This document shows positions 11,032 through 22,820 of a stretch of 64,000 nt of DNA, piece by piece. The stretch comes from Scenedesmus sp. ARA3. Lineage: Eukaryota; Chlorophyta; Chlorophyceae; Sphaeropleales; Scenedesmaceae. The stretch is taken from NCBI GenBank assembly GCA_004335835.1, contig RWJK01001554.1, positions 1-64,000 on the forward strand. Direction: 5' to 3'. The stretch's first letter is position 1. Each line of letters opens with the position of its first letter. The notes below the pieces were generated by a model that saw only the letters and a program-made list of their open reading frames with translations, was not told where the DNA came from and made no database searches. The position numbers and the translations under genes are program-made.

Positions 11032-11529
11032 GTGACTGGTGCTGCCGCTGCTCTACTTGGTGATCAGCAAACCTACGTCCCAGAATAGATTATGTTGGCC
11101 AAAACGTGAAGGTTGTTTCTTCAGGTCCGGGATCTGCGAAACGATGCACTGTTCATGCAGCACATAGCAGTGGGGCACTGTCATGTCACACCACGAACCC
11201 TGGTGTCCTGTATGTCCTTTGCTGCCCCCTGTTCACATGCACTCGAGAGGCAGAGAAGACGAAAGCGTTGTGGAACACGTTTGATCGACTAAATTTTGTA
11301 CGTGCTGCCTCAGTTGTCAGAGCTACAGGACGTTTGCTTTCGCCTGCCTGCACGTTGCACTAGCTAAGCGCTTCTTCGCATCAGAGCTGATACAATAACT
11401 AGTGTATCAATTCTGCGTTCTCTGCAGCGTTGACCATCAGACGCCTTTCGTGATACTGCATCGTGTTGGTGTGTACTTGCTGCTGTACAAACGGTGCTTG
11501 GCTTGGCTGCCCAACACCGCAGCGCCCTC
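11032..11529. promoter_or_regulatory. Divergent promoter region GGT / PRA1
   Basis: About 500 bp separate two head-to-head start codons. No coding exon was recognised. It presumably holds both 5' UTRs and promoters; no clear TATA element was identified. Confidence 0.45.
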
Positions 11530-12827
11530 ATGGACTGGTCTAACGTCACAGCTGAGGAGCTGGTTGATGCTTTAAGAGAGGTAATGTGCAGCCGCTACAT
11601 CAGGAGGTTGGCAGCGTACTGTCTACTGTGCTGCTGCAGCAGCAGAGCAACAATATTGTTTTAGTTGCCGCCTACACACACATGGGTTGGACTACTTGTC
11701 GGGGTGAAGGTTCCGTCCCTGCATCAGCTTCGAATGAGGCTGATCAACAGCCGCTGCATCCGCTGGGTGGCCAGTTAAACAGCAGCGCCTGCAATCGGGT
11801 ACACTGGTACAGTCAAAAGCAGCGCCGCTTGCCCTCTTCTGCTTGCACAGGTCGACTGGAAGGCCCCCCGCCCTGTGTGGGAGTTTGTGTCCAAGTTCAG
11901 CATACCCAAAAACCAGAGCAAATGGACGTCGCGGCTAAAGTGCAACATATACTACTACAGAACCAAGTAGGTGCAAGCCCGCCTGCCTGTTGCTGTCCAG
12001 CTCGCCATGCTCAGCAGTCAGGCCCAGCCAGTGACTCAGGGTGCTGCTATTTTGTGTCTGCTGGAGCTTGGACCTGCTGACAGTGGCTTTATCGCACCTT
12101 GGACACCCAACATCAACATCAATCACATCAGGGTGCCTCTGCCTTTGCCGCTGCCTGCAGCTATCTGGTGCTGCTGGTGCTGGCGCTGGCGCTGGCGCTG
12201 CTGCGGAGACCGCTAGGGCTGCTGGGAGCAGCGCTGAGCCTGGTGGCGCTGATGTGCTTCAACGACCCATTCACCAGCAGCCTCAAGTGAGCAGCAGCTA
12301 CCAGCAGCAGCAGCGGCAGCAGCAGCAGGACGCTGATGCAGGCACCTTGGAGATCTGCATGCGCGGCAGACCTGCGCACTGCATAGCAGCAAATGCCAAT
12401 AGAAACCCCAAGCCTGCATAGGCCTTGAACATGGCAGCAGAGCTGCGCTGGCCTTTGTGGGCAGCTGCATGGCTGAGGCTATGCGGCGTACATGCCATGC
12501 AGCAAAAGGCACCAACAGCCAGCCAGATACTCTATAGCTGCTGCCGCAACGGCTTTCTCGTATGCCTCTTGTTAACAGCATGTGCAACACAGCCTGCCCG
12601 GCAGCTCACTGAAGAGGCCAAGCAGCAGGCCGCGAGCTCTGCTGCGTGTGTACCGATAACACGCTCACCCTGTGCCATGTGATGTGATGTGCTGTGCCGC
12701 AGTGACGCTGCAGTGCGGCTGGTGCGCAAGGTGCACCCTCATAGTGCGTCGCTGCTGCGCAGCAGGTGCAGCGCGTCATCCGGCAGCTTGGTCGCGTGAG
12801 TGGCTGGCTTGCTGGGGCTGGTGGGGC

Positions 12828-12859
<32 letters not shown>

Positions 12860-13938
12860 TATGACACTTGCTACAGCAGCAGCGACGGCAGCAGCAGCAG
12901 CAGCAGTGGCAGCAGCAGCAGCGGCAGCAGCAGCGGCGGCAGCAGCAGCGGCGGCAGCTGCATCAGCTGCATGTAAGTGGCTTTGATTGCTCATGTGGGT
13001 GTCTGCGGAGCTGGGGCGCACAGCGCAAGCACCTGCAACAGCCGACTCGGGTGCAGTGGCAGCTGCTGGCTGCGCTCAAGGGCTGTTCAATGTGCAGAGA
13101 GCAGGAGATCCCCAAGCTTCGGTGTTGCTGACACAGAGTGAATGGCCCGGTGTGAAAACTGTGCTGCACACTGCCAGCAGAGCAGCTGCAGCCTCTGGCT
13201 GTTGTGTCAGGATGGGTAGCTGTACTGGCAGGGAATGTCCGCGTTGTGAACAGATATCGCTTTGCAGACGATCTGTTGCAGCTGACGATCAGCAATCATC
13301 ATCACACAATCAGGAGGACGAGTGTGCTCACCAAATATGCGGCTGTGCTGCGTGTTCTGCAGCACGTCGCGGCAGCGGCAGGGCAACGTGAAGGTGCTGG
13401 GGCTGAGCCGGCCGCTGTTTGTGCTGCTGCTGGCGGCTGGCGCGCTGTACTGCTGGTACCGCAGCAGAGCGTGGCTGGGGCTGGCGCTGGCGCTGCTGGC
13501 AGGTATGGGGCGGGAGAGGGGGCACTGCAGGGGCAGCACCGGCAGCTGGCATAGGTGCAGCGGCTGCTGCATGTGCAGCAGCTGTTAGCGAAGAGTTTAT
13601 ATGTAAGCATTGGACTGCAATGCACGTCGCTGTGATGTATCCTCTAGGATTAAAGGTTTATGACACACGTGGGTCGGATAGCTGCAGCCAGCAGCAGCAG
13701 TGTAGGCGGTGCAGTGCCAGGAGGCAGTGTGCATGTTGCATGGCGCAGCCGATGCGCATTGGGCTTGGCCGCTCAGCTGCTTGCACGCTGTTTTGACGGT
13801 TTAATATACTTGACCTGAGTGCTCATGCGTGTTGCTGGCGCAGGCACGTGCGTGCCGCTGTGCCATGCCAGCCTGCGCTCACCAAATTTGAAGGCGCGGC
13901 TGGCCAGTGCACGGGAGGAGTTCCGAGCAGTGTGGTGA
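11530..13938 (+). CDS. PRA1: PRA1 (prenylated Rab acceptor) family protein, 206 aa
   Basis: PRA1 proteins are ER/Golgi membrane proteins that interact with prenylated Rab GTPases in vesicle traffic (family knowledge). Six exons join to 621 nt: 11530-11580, 11851-11966, 12161-12286, 12703-12795, 13363-13502 and 13844-13938. It starts MDWSNVTAEELVDALREVDW. The cytosolic segment has VWEFVSKFSIPKNQSKW and the family signature YYRTNYLVLLVLAL. Hydrophobic segments lie in exon 3 (two) and exon 5 (two). The C-terminal HASLRSPNLKARLASAREEF matches the family tail closely. The exon 4 donor is a choice: GTGAGT after 12795 gives the usual linker length, while an earlier GT after 12765 would keep the phase. 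The GGT gene diverges upstream. Confidence 0.9.
12833..12966. repeat. Imperfect GCA/GCG triplet tract in PRA1 intron 4
   Basis: About 130 bp of GCA repeats with GCG, GAC and GTG variants. Unlike most tracts in the window it is heavily interrupted, so it is probably older. Confidence 0.85.
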
Positions 13939-14752
13939 GCTGATGGCGCTGCCTGCAGCTGATGTCTTGCATGCCATGCCTGTTGTTGGAAAGATGCAGA
14001 TGTGCTCTGTAGCAAGTATGCATGCGTTGCAGTTCAGGGCTTGCTGTGTTAATGCTCTGCAACGGCACGAAGCGGTGTGCTAGCGACAGCTGACTGTGCA
14101 AAGCCTCTTCGTGACGCTTAAAGGCTCTGTGCTGCCTGTCTGCTTGCTGGCCACATCATGCAGGCGGGGATACCAAGCTGACATAGCTCACCACGACTAT
14201 ACGCTATGATCGGGAGAGGCGCAGCCGCTTTTTGAGCAGCAGCAGCAGCAGTGACAGCGCAGGTCCAGGGAGTTGCTGATCAGTTGGCTGCTGGGGCCCA
14301 GTGGACTGGTGTGTGCTGCTGCTGCCTTGCAGATTCTTGTGTGCATGCATGCTGATGTTGATTCGACTCAACGGCGCCGCGCAGCGATGTGTGATGCCCG
14401 TTTTATGCTTTGACGGACGATTGGTTTGCGGTAACTGCATCCGTCTGTTTGTATGTGGCTGTTGGCTCGTCGCTTAGTGTCGTGCGTTCCTGACATGACC
14501 CCCTCTTGCAACGTGGTGACACCGCAGCATGCGCAGCTTGCTCCTGCGAATGCATCTGTCTCAAAACTGATTTGATGTCACGAGCGTGAAGTGCAGCGTG
14601 CCGGGTTGTCTTCACCAGTACTGTACCGCCCCTGTTCCCGCTTCACGAGTCACCGCGGCATCTCGGCCGAAAAAAGCGTCTGAAATTGATTAAAGTATAT
14701 AGCTGATTTGTTAGTTTATCTGCGCGCTGAGTAAGACAGCAGACTGTACACG
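13939..14752. other. Intergenic: PRA1 3' flank and promoter of first secreted-protein gene
   Basis: No gene was recognised. The last 120 bp become AT-rich, and AGTATATAGC at 14694-14703 is a possible TATA element about 50 bp before the ATG at 14753. Confidence 0.5.
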
Positions 14753-15602
14753 ATGGGGCGCAAGGTGCTGCTGGGGCTCGCCGTCCTGGTGTGCGCTTTC
14801 GCAGCCAGCAATGGCCGCTCAACCGAAGCCATCGGCGAGTTTTGGACCAAAGGAAACTCTAATGCTGGTCAGCAGCAGGCCGGTGCTGCTGTAGCAGCAG
14901 TGCCAACTCCCAGCAAGCCCGCTGTGCCCACCTCAGCAGCGGCTCAGAAAGCTGTGCCCAGCCGCCCTGCTGGCAGCCAAACTCCAGCTGCAGCAACAAA
15001 GCCAGCTGCTGCTGTCCCCAGGCGCAGCACTGCTGCTAAGCCCCAAGGCCCTGGTGCAGCAGCACCAGGCGCTGCAAGGCGCGCCTCAACGCCAGCTGCT
15101 GCCAGGGGCACTCCAGCACAGCCCAGGCACCAGCCCACCACCAAGCCCTCCAGGCCTGCAGCAGCACACCAGCAGCCCACCAGCGGCAGCAGAGCTATCC
15201 CTGCAGCCCCTGTCACCCCACAGCAGGGGCCTGGGGTGCTGCCGCCGCTGTTCCCTCCCACAGTGATCCGGCCTCCATTGGCTGGCGGTGGGGAGCCGAT
15301 GACTCGCTTCTCAAAAGACATCCGGGGACTGCAGCTGAGCATCGTGAACATCAAGCTGACCCCAACCACGATGAGCCCAGACGGCCAGAAAATCACCGGC
15401 TTCACATTTGCGTAAGTCGTGCAGCACGCAGCGAGACTGTATCTTCTTGTAGGATGTGTGCTGGCAGCTGCACTTGACCTGTTCATGCGGGTGTGTGGAC
15501 TGCCAAAGCCGTGCACGACAGCTCGGCAGCTGTTAGGTTTGCAGTTTGCTTGCTGTGTGGATGCAGGCTTTCTGTGCAGCAGTCACACTCACCACTGCTG
15601 CG

Positions 15603-15657
<55 letters not shown>

Positions 15658-15707
15658 NNNNNNNNNNNNNNNNNNNNNNNNNNNNNNNNNNNNNNNNNNN
15701 NNNNNNN

Positions 15708-15766
<59 letters not shown>

Positions 15767-16656
15767 ACAGTGGTGACCTGCAGTGCATGGCTGCCGCCAC
15801 CATGCCCATTGTGGGCAGCTGCTACATCAGCGCAGGCATGCTGGCGGATGACGGCCAGGCCATGGCCACAGCCATCTGGTGAGAAATGAGAAGCGAATAC
15901 AACTGCATGGCACCAGCAGTGTGATGTTTACATGTTTGCTTGCGGTGTCCCAGCACATATTGATGGCAGATTATTGTCAGGCCATGGGCACAGCCATCTG
16001 GTGAGAGGCGCACAAACTGCATGGCACCAGCAGTGATATCTTTGCATGTTGCATGCGGTGTCCAGCATGAGGCAACACAGTCAATTGCAGTGCAGCGCAA
16101 GCTTGCTCTGCATGCGGCAGTTTGGTTAGAGAGCCCACAGCACCAGCTGGTGGAGTACCTGGCTGCTGTGCCAGTGGTCACATATAGACACCACCTACAG
16201 CACCAGGCAATTCACAGGGATATCAGCTGCGCAAGCAGCTATCTATTGCAGCACCACATGCGACTGATCCGCTGTCTTTGCATCGTTGTCACTCTGCCGT
16301 GCAGTGTGACCAACACCAACGCCCCCAACTGCGACCCTCAGCTCACTGGATCCCTCACAATCACAGCCACAGGCCTGCTGACAGTCAACATGGGCACCAC
16401 AACAACACCAGCTGCCAGCAGCAGCTCTACTGCACTTGTCAAGGCAGCAGACAACAGCACGCAGCTGGTCAGCTCTTTCAACACAGTGACACCACTCATT
16501 GTGGATGGCGTGTACAGCAGCAGCAGGCCTGATACGCTGCTGAGCAGCATTGTGGGGTTCAAGCGGGGCAACCTGGATATTCCAAATGTGAAGTGGAGCA
16601 ACGGCACTTACACCGGCAGCATGACGCTCAGCATGTTCAAGGGCCCCGTGCTGTGA
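14753..16656 (+). CDS. Secreted protein of unrecognised family, paralogue A, 372 aa
   Basis: Function unknown. Exons 14753-15411, 15771-15878 and 16305-16656 join in phase (both introns phase 2). Residues 1-20 (MGRKVLLGLAVLVCAFAASN) form a signal peptide. Residues of about 40-175 are a Pro/Ala/Lys/Arg-rich, low-complexity linker of the kind seen in algal wall or extracellular proteins. The C-terminal half is folded-looking: QLSIVNIKLTP, then a Cys-bearing exon 2 (GDLQC, VGSCY), then exon 3 with NAPNC, a Ser/Thr-rich stretch, and SIVGFKRGNLDI near the end. Intron positions and phases, Cys pattern and the VGFKRG motif match the next gene, so the two are tandem paralogues. Intron 1 contains the assembly gap in a CTG tract just before the exon 2 acceptor. 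Confidence 0.75.
15603..15770. repeat. (CTG)n tract with 50-N assembly gap
   Basis: CTG repeats run from about 15603 to 15657, then 50 Ns at 15658-15707, then CTG again to about 15765, ending CTACAG at the exon 2 acceptor. The true length is unknown; 50 Ns is a typical placeholder. Confidence 0.95.
15850..16030 (+). repeat. Donor-side echo of exon 2, paralogue A
   Basis: The exon 2 end (GCCATGGCCACAGCCATCTG, then GTGAGA) at 15850-15905 is copied at about 15965-16030 together with the downstream intron text CTGCATGGCACCAGCAGTG. Confidence 0.8.
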
Positions 16657-18034
16657 ATGAATGTTTGACCGGCGTTGACTGGGAGTCTGAGCATGACTCC
16701 GCCTGATTGACCGGGGGTATTATTGAGCACTAGTTAGTTTTGTCAGAATGGCTTGGGTGTTTGACCGGCTATGGCTCAGTGTATGTACGGCGGGCAGCTG
16801 CATTCTGATAATAGCGCAGCTGATGTTGGATCTAGTTAACTTCCATACTCCAGTTTGTAGTCGTGACTGGGCATGTTTGGTGCTGCAAGCTAGGTTTATT
16901 TTGTTTGTCTGTTGCAGCCAGTTTCTTCCGTGCAGTGAAAGTAAGGATCAGGCACTGTGGGAGTTCTGCAAGCAACAAATGTGCTGAGTCAAGCTCACAA
17001 TGCGCACATACAATGTACACACACCCCTGTCTTATGTGTACAAGGAGAGTGCGTACTGATCTATGGCAGCCATAAGGTCTGTGACAGATATGAGATGGTT
17101 GCGCTGCTTAAGTTATCCACCAGGCATGGCTTTGTTTTGTAAAAGCATAGAATGGGACTGCCGGAAGCGCGGAACAGCGGCTCAGGTGGTGACATATATG
17201 CAGTTCATGGCTGGGCGTGCTGTTGCTATGCGTGTGTGCCCTCAGAGTCATAGTCAAAACCAAGTTCCTACTACTGTTGGCAAGATGCGTTGCTAGCCCC
17301 CGCTTACAACACACCCAATTGCAATGCCTCTGTGATCCGTGTTAGCTCGCAGCACCTGGTGTTGACCAGTAGGACACACATACTGCTGTCATAGTACACT
17401 CGCTAATTTGGCGCAAAAGACGTGCTGTTGCCATGACAACATCAGAAAAAGGTGCAGCGCCTGCCAAAAAAGTAGAACGCATATGAACTGTGCAAGATGC
17501 ACCTGCAGTCCACGTCCGCTGCTTGCAGCCAGGCCCAAACCGCATTTTAGAATCTGGTCAAGGTAACAGTCCCTGCATACCTAGTGACTAGCAGGGCTTT
17601 TCCAAAAGGTGCTGCTTGTATCCAGCATAACTGTGCGTTACTGTTGCTGTTGGTGGCAGAGTGTGCGGCGGCAGGGTCAACAGCGTCTGCCGTCATGGCA
17701 GATGCATCTTCTGTTGATATGCCAGGTTGCCAAGTGCATGGTGGCGCGCAGTTCACAGATGGCATGCATATTGCTAGGCCGCAACAGCAAGAACGCATGC
17801 AGCTTATATCTGGAACCAACACAATAACCTTCTGTGCGCTTTGGTTCCTGCACGCCGCTCAATTTCAGGCAAGAAAGCCCCATGGGTCACTGATGATACC
17901 TGTTGTATACCTGGACTAACACCCCCTGGCTTAAACGGCCTCCAAACAATCAATTTCGCATATTATTTTAATTTTTCTCGGTTTAAGGCTGCAGTAAGAG
18001 CTCGTGTGTGCCTCTCTTCAGAACGACGTGCGGG
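16657..18034. other. Intergenic between the secreted paralogues
   Basis: No gene was recognised and triplet tracts are almost absent. AT-rich sequence at about 17945-17990 lies 50-90 bp before the next start codon and is the likely promoter end. Confidence 0.5.
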
Positions 18035-18452
18035 ATGGCGCGGAGTCACACCGCTCTGCTATGTTTGTGTCTCGTTGGCCTATACACATGCACAAACGGT
18101 TACAGATTTCTAGAACCTCCACGAGATAGCCTAGGTAGAGCTCTGCTGCAAACTGGAGAGCCCCTGGGACCGGCAGTACACGCAGCAGGCGCTGGCGAGC
18201 ACGATGCAGCAGACGAAGTAGCCGCAGCAGCAGTTGATAAGCCGCTCAGCGAAGGCCGTAGATTACTTGCAGTAGACGCATCGCAGCAGGGGCGTGTGCC
18301 TGTCGTCCCAGGTGGCCTGGTCCGTAACCCAGAAGCTCGGATCTTGTACAGAAACATTGAAGTCCTGGCAGACGGCACAGCAGTGGTGACATCGCAGACA
18401 AACCTGCCAAACGACCTGCCGAGGAGTGCAACGTCGTTTTCATACACGTAAG

Positions 18453-18513
<61 letters not shown>

Positions 18514-18804
18514 GCAGCAGCAGCAGCAGGTTCTTCAGCACTTCAGCACTGTGCAACCAGTGGTGCCTGGTCTTGAGTAGCAGTGCTGGTCATTCACAGT
18601 GTGCCGCTCTGGCTCGATTGCCGAAAGCCATTGCATCTATAGAGTCAGCAGTAGTGCAGCGATGGTGGTGCTGACTGTGCTGATGCATGCACAAGTGCAC
18701 ACGCGGCAGCGTTGGTGGCACCAGCCGCTTCTTGTGTCAACCCAGTGACACCAACATGTGGCAGTGCTGATTGGCAGCAGGAGCAGCAGCAGTGGCAGCA
18801 ACAA

Positions 18805-18838
<34 letters not shown>

Positions 18839-19934
18839 CGTGATTCCCCACCAAGTGCTGTGGGCAACGCGACGCCGTCAGCGCCCACATCAACAACTGA
18901 GCTGCAGCAGCAGTGGCACTGCCGGCACCAACTGTCGAAAACATACTCCTCCGCCACCCCTACATAACGCCAACTGACAAACACACAACATTTGCCTGTC
19001 TACTGCCTTGCAGAGCCAACCTGCAGTGCAGCTACAGGGGCAGCATCTCCCCCACAGTGGGCACATGTGCCTTCACTGGCAGGCCAGTGAGGCCGGTGGT
19101 TGATGTGCAAGGGGCCGTGCCAGACACTGCACAGGCCATGATTGATGGGCAGTGGTGAGAGCCGAGGCACCCAGCGGCTGTAATGTACTGTGCAGTGTGA
19201 TATTACTGCAACTTTATAGCCAGTCATCTAGCCGGGCTAAACGACCTGAGGTTGATGCTTGACCATCTGCGCTCCCAGCAGCACCAACGCTTGAGGCACA
19301 TCGTTGGCTGTCACTGCAGCAGCCAGGCAGCTGCAACAGCGCATTGGTTCCTTGCAGGGGATGTGTTCATAAACACACCCATCATTGTCCGCACCCTGAT
19401 GTCCTCTTTCACAATTTCCATCATTGTCTGCACCCTGACGTGTTGGGGTTCGTGGTGTGATGCCATGCAACAGTTTCAACCCCAACACTGGCACCTACTG
19501 CAACTGCAAGTTGTCTGTATCTTGCAGCAGAGGGCATCAGGCAATTTCACCACATGTTACACCCTGGCACTGAGCGAAGTGGCTTGTTCTGTCTGTGTGG
19601 TGTTGTGTGCCGCAGCAACCTCAACTCCAACGCCGGCACCTACTGCGACTACAAACTCAAGGGAGGCGCCACCCTCTTCGTGCGCGGCATGGGCATAGTC
19701 AAGTACGCACCAGCAGCAGCCAACGCGACAGCCGACGAAGCCATCCACGCGATCCAAGCAGATCGGCTGTACGTGCGCAGCATACAGTACAACTCAGGCC
19801 CCGAGGCGTTCATCGGCACGCTGTTTAGTCTGACTAATACGGTGGTGGGCTTCAAGCGCGGCGTGCTGGAGGTGAATGCAGCAAGGCAGGAGGGCTCCTT
19901 CATGGGTGTGCTCAACTTTGAGCTGTCCATGTGA
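18035..19934 (+). CDS. Secreted protein of unrecognised family, paralogue B, 290 aa
   Basis: Function unknown. Exons 18035-18447, 19014-19154 and 19616-19934 join in phase, again with two phase-2 introns. The start MARSHTALLCLCLVGLYTCT is a signal peptide and was preferred over an upstream in-frame ATG at 18008 that would bury it. There is no Pro/Ala linker; an acidic/Ala stretch precedes ARILYRNIEVLADGTAVV. Exon 2 carries NLQCSYRG and VGTCAF; exon 3 carries CNLNSNAGTYC, GGATLFVRGMG and VVGFKRGVLEV. Shared architecture with the previous gene (LQC, GxC, Cys at the start of exon 3, VGFKRG then a GxMxL-like end) shows duplication. Predicted beta-rich extracellular domain; no known family is claimed. 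Confidence 0.75.
18455..18532. repeat. (AGC)n tract after exon 1 donor, paralogue B
   Basis: An AGC/CAG run of about 75 bp begins within ten bases of the GTAAGA donor at 18448. It is in the CAG orientation in the sense of the gene, as after other donors in the window. Confidence 0.95.
19470..19650 (+). repeat. Acceptor-side echo of exon 3, paralogue B
   Basis: The true exon 3 start (CAACCTCAACTCC through ACCTACTGC) at 19611-19650 has a diverged copy at 19470-19512 (TTTCAACCCCAACACTGGC, then ACCTACTGC) about 140 bp upstream in intron 2, also preceded by CAACAG. Confidence 0.75.
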
Positions 19935-20853
19935 TGATGTGATGACGAATCACCCTGTGATGAGGCGCGCTGCTGGTGCAGCAGGTGCAGCCATGGTGTA
20001 GTCACGCGGAACTGATCATGATCAGGTGTGCTTCTGTAGATATATAGTATAGGATGCACCAGTGAAGGTGTAGGGTGATGGGGTTTCAGAACGTTTCACG
20101 CTGTGGGGTGGGGCTTTGGTGCGGTTGCCTGGCATGCCAGATCAGCGGCTGCTGTTTGTGCCGTCATAATGGCATTGTAGTTCTAACGGTCTGAGCAATT
20201 GCTGTTTTGGCCAAAATGTTTTGTAACTATCAGTCAGCACTGTGACAGACGAAGCACAGGTTGCCAGTTCAGGGTGCCTGCCAATGCACCACAAGGCACT
20301 GGCATGCTAGCCGATGCACCCTGTCACAACACAACACACAGAACCGTAGCCGGCGATATGCCTTTGAGCACCCCCGAGAGCCGGTGCGTGGTGCAAAGAG
20401 ACAGCTGCTGGCACAGTTCATGTGGCGCAGGCGTTGCCCGGCAACCACCAAGGGTGACAGCTCATGAACCTCGGCAGTGGCCTGTGCTGCATGCATTGCA
20501 AATCATTGAATGAGCACTGCGACCGTCCAGTCAGTAAGCCAACGCACGGCTTGCTGACATTCAAAACGAGATTCTTGCTAATAAGCAGAACGAGACTCTT
20601 GCTAATAAGCAGAACCAGCAATTGCACTCGAGGATACGGAGTGTTACATGTGCAAAGAGGAGGGCAATGCATGTGAGCATCTGATCATCACTGGTCAAGC
20701 ATAACCTGTTGTACATGCTGCAATCAGCAACTCCAAGCACGTCATAAACTATATGCACAGCTGCAACGTGATAGGACAGCAGCAACACCACTCGTTCCAC
20801 CAGTCGTCACGCTGGCCGGTGGGCCGCCCTAACAAGGTCCAGTGAGAACAGCG

Positions 20854-20957
20854 CACAGTGCACAGCCACAATGCAGCGCTGCCATGTTGTGCAGCAGCTC
20901 CTGCACACAGTGCACAGCCACAATGCAGCGCTACCACGTTGTGCAGAAGCTCCTGCA
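20854..20957. repeat. 52-bp tandem duplication
   Basis: Units 20854-20905 and 20906-20957 both begin CACAGTGCACAGCCACAATG and differ at a handful of positions. Confidence 0.85.
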
Positions 20958-21777
20958 GTGGCAGCAGGACGCTGTTTCACTGCCATATCGGTCATCAGCA
21001 AAAGGCAGGGAGAGCGTTTCTTCCTGCCACAACGCACGTGCTGCATGCAACACCTGCGACCGACCATACGGTGCCTCACGCCGGTTGCGGACACTGTGCG
21101 CAAGCACACCATGCAACAAATCCGCCCACAGGAACCTTTGCTGAAGATGTGGCAGGAAGAGCAGCTGTTGTCAACGGCATGCGCACTCTGCAACACTGCT
21201 GTGCCGTAGTAATGACCAGGACAGGGTGGCAGCAGAGTTGAAAGACACAGGTCACACAGAGCAACACTCAGCAGCAGCAGCTGCAGCAGCAGCGCAATCA
21301 CACAAAACAGACATCCCATGCCCGCAGCTGGTGCATGACCGTACCAGAACCGTGCATGGGCAATGCACCCAGCTGCCAAGATAGGCTAGCAGCATGCTTC
21401 TGAAAGCACGCAGACACACGACACGGCAGTGCTTGCTAGCACTACGCACATGCGTTAGGTTACTGTGCCTGACTGTGCAAAGCTGCGCACTATCCACAAA
21501 CGGATGACTAGACGCACGACACATGCGTATGAGGCACTTGATCCGCGCACATAACCTGCATACCTCCACCTAGCCCAAAAGCTAGATATTATAGAGTTGT
21601 TTGCTGCGCATAGCGATTGCACACCATGCTGTGTGCATGCACAGAATTGTCGAGCAGCTGCTTGACCAAACAATTCAATGGAATGGCTTTTAGCAGCTGG
21701 CCCAGGCTGCCACATCGCTGCGGCGGCTCCGATCAGGCCTGCCTACCGACACCCAGCTACCTCGCCCACCTGGCGAC

Positions 21778-21937
21778 ACAATTGACGGCCTGGCAGTCCG
21801 ACTGACGACCAAGCAGTACAATGGATGGCCTGGCAGTACGATCAACAACCTGGCAGTACAATCACCAACCAGGCAGTACAATTGACGGCCTGGCAGAACA
21901 ATTGACGGCCTGGCAGTACAAGTGACAGCCCGGCAGT
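21778..21937. repeat. 20-bp minisatellite, eight units
   Basis: Eight consecutive 20-bp units with consensus ACAATTGACGGCCTGGCAGT and no length variation. The CCTGGCAGT half is better conserved than the ATTGACGG half. Confidence 0.9.
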
Positions 21938-22820
21938 ATAATGTGCGCCAGGGCATGCACCAACATGCAGCGGCCAACTTGCCACTTCCTGCCTTATGCT
22001 GCCGCTTCCTGCCTGATTTGGCACATCTGCATGCTGAGCCACACTGTCTAGCTGCTCCAAATACATTGCAGCCGTGCAACAGACAGCTACAGCCAGCTGC
22101 TGCAGCACTGTCACCGCAATGCACAGTGCCATGCGTGCTGCTGCAGCCCATACAGATACCAACAGCGCCGCATGCTGATTGACTGCACAGCACAGCAGCA
22201 CACGCAGCATCATCCCAGGCAGTCATACAATGTCCTCCCCTCATGTACAGCACAAGCAAACACACGACAGCACACCTGAGCAGCCACTGCACCGGGTGAT
22301 CAGCTTGCTTGCCTGAGCAGCCGTGCTGTCCATGGCCTGCTGTTTTGAGCTGCACGTAGCCCCACACACACTCAGAAAAAGCAGGCAGGGCCTGCATCAT
22401 GAAAACCATGGATTCGAAAGTTTGGTGCTTGCTGCTGCTGCCGCCCTGGCGACATTTAAGTTGGCGCATCATCCCAGCCACTGCAACCATAAGCATAGAT
22501 AAGTCCCCAGCAACGAAACTAGTTGTCAGAGGTCAGGAGCTGCAGGGAGTGGGACACACCGAGCTGCTGGTCAGGCAAAACTCATGCACTACTGCGATTC
22601 TTAGCAGAGCACTGCACGTGATAGTGCGGGACGACTGCAGCATATGCGCATGCTGCCGAAGGCCTGGGGCACCAGGCTGCAACGGCTTGCCGCATACATA
22701 CACAACACCAAACTTGCTGGCTGCAGCAAGATGCTTTGCTGCACCTGTGACACACTGTGCGCGCACCGCACCACAGCGCAGGCAATGCATCATATCATCA
22801 TCAGCAGCAGCAGCTGCCGC

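Larger units (their letters stand above)
19935..22820. other. Long gene-poor interval
   Basis: No coding exon was recognised on either strand. The longest open stretch (minus, 21690-22496) is Cys-rich, without family motifs, and covers the 20-bp repeat array, so it is treated as chance. It contains minor tandem repeats: a 52-bp unit twice at 20854-20957 and a roughly 24-bp unit twice near 20570-20612. Confidence 0.5.

Noticed and set aside
21690..22496. 268-codon minus-strand open frame, Cys-rich with repeated LPG-YCL blocks
   Set aside because: The repeated blocks are simply the 20-bp minisatellite translated; the rest has no motif or conservation signal.
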